From Onchocerca lupi (Eukaryota; Nematoda; Chromadorea; Rhabditida; Onchocercidae), in assembly GCA_028564675.1 (NCBI GenBank), contig JAOVVO010000004.1, forward strand, positions 310,001 to 374,000: a DNA stretch of 64,000 bases, read 5' to 3'. Shown here one piece after another: positions 63,346-64,000 of this stretch (positions within the stretch are counted from its first letter, which is position 1; each line of letters begins with the position of its first letter). The notes below the pieces were generated by a model. It saw only the letters and a program-made list of their open reading frames with translations. It did no database searches and had not been told where the DNA came from. The translations under genes were made by a program, and so were the position numbers.

Positions 63346-64000
63346 CTATAACAAAGCAGTTTTTATCCACTGTAACAAAGAAGCATTCTGAAGTATCAAT
63401 CGATCAATTTCTTCCCAGCTTTTCTTTAGTTCATCATTTAATCTGCCCAATGTCTTACTCAAATCATCATCTTTGGTACAGTTAACCCAAAGCTTGTTTC
63501 GATTGATTTTCAAGAAAGCAGCTAAATAGGCTTGGACCAGTTCAAAATCGCGATGATTCCTGAGAATTATGAGAAGCATTTTCAAAAAACTGCTCAGAGC
63601 CTGAAATGAAATTCATAGACGAATAAATACAGCCCTTATCATAAAATAGGAAGTTGCAGTTTTCACACTCACCTTAACTTAAAATTCCTGTATTTAATTA
63701 ATTCTAGTTAAAAGACCTGCATTTAATTAATTCTAGTTAAATTTGGGATGATGAAACAATCATCCCTCGAAATCTTCCAAAAAAGTAGTTGATTTAAATT
63801 TGCATAAAACATGCGAAAAATCTTAACTTACCCTTTCTGGTAGTATGTGAATTTGAAAATCTATCGCGGAGATACTCATCCACTTCAAAGATTCAAATAC
63901 AGTGATGAAATCAGCATCCTCTGAAGCCCTGCAAACAAGACAACTGTTTGAATTCCTGGTTACTTGCTAGTTTCTTGTAATCATTCAAGTTAAAATATAA
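63346..64000 (-). CDS. WDR36: WDR36/UTP21 C-terminus (gene continues beyond window)
   Basis: Two exons are visible: 63928-63832 and 63600-63346, joined in phase 0. They carry the end of the Utp21 C-terminal domain: ESLKWMSISAIDFQIHILPE, then SFLKMLLIILRNHRDFELVQ, AYLAAFLKINRN and finally LQWIKTALL with a stop. The run RDFELVQAYLA-FLK and the C-terminal LK-ALL ending are the family hallmark. WDR36/UTP21 is a subunit of the UTP-B part of the small-subunit processome and acts in 18S rRNA maturation in the nucleolus. The WD40 propellers lie outside the window. Its neighbour 477 bp downstream on the same strand, ABCF1, also serves translation. Confidence 0.88.

Overview
This window looks like nuclear DNA of a nematode, most likely an AT-rich clade III (filarial/spirurid-like) species. 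The reasons are a base composition that looks close to 30% GC by eye, genes cut into many exons of 30-250 bp, splice acceptors of the TTTTCAG/TTTYAG type, and a gene set that is conserved in animals and compact. The species is inference. I found no rRNA, no intact tRNA, no CRISPR array and no bacterial-style gene. Splice sites were called by eye. For the main genes, reading phases agree from exon to exon across every junction I list, except where an entry says otherwise.

Left third (1-23 kb), gene-dense: a five-CUB single-pass membrane protein (+, 224-7001); convergent to it, an EFHC-type DM10-domain ciliary/microtubule protein (-, 7287 to about 10392); a DCN1/DCUN1D cullin-neddylation factor (-, 12488-15404), head to head with an NSE2/MMS21 SUMO ligase of the SMC5/6 complex (+, 16074-16983); a possible 66-residue basic protein (+, 19017-20316); and an SLC25A51-like mitochondrial NAD carrier (+, 20611-22972).

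Middle (23-52 kb), gene-poor: a three-finger (Ly6/activin-receptor-like) single-pass receptor-like protein (+, 31805-34346); a short orphan gene end (+, 37534-38252); several isolated exon-like segments; a degenerate Helitron-like coding relic next to a diverged tandem-repeat block (41.1-42.4 kb); and strong hairpins at 24.6, 30.0 and 40.3 kb. The hairpin at 40.3 kb has the size and shape of a microRNA precursor.

Right fifth (52-64 kb), gene-dense again: an SH3-DH-PH RhoGEF of the ASEF/collybistin type (+, 52098-56362, with further 5' exons not located); convergent to it, a complete 16-exon ABCF1 translation ATPase (-, 58085-62869); and 477 bp upstream on the same strand, the C-terminus of WDR36/UTP21, a ribosome-biogenesis factor (-, 63346 to beyond the window). 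The last two are close enough to be an operon and both serve ribosome production or function. The other genes share no pathway that I can see.
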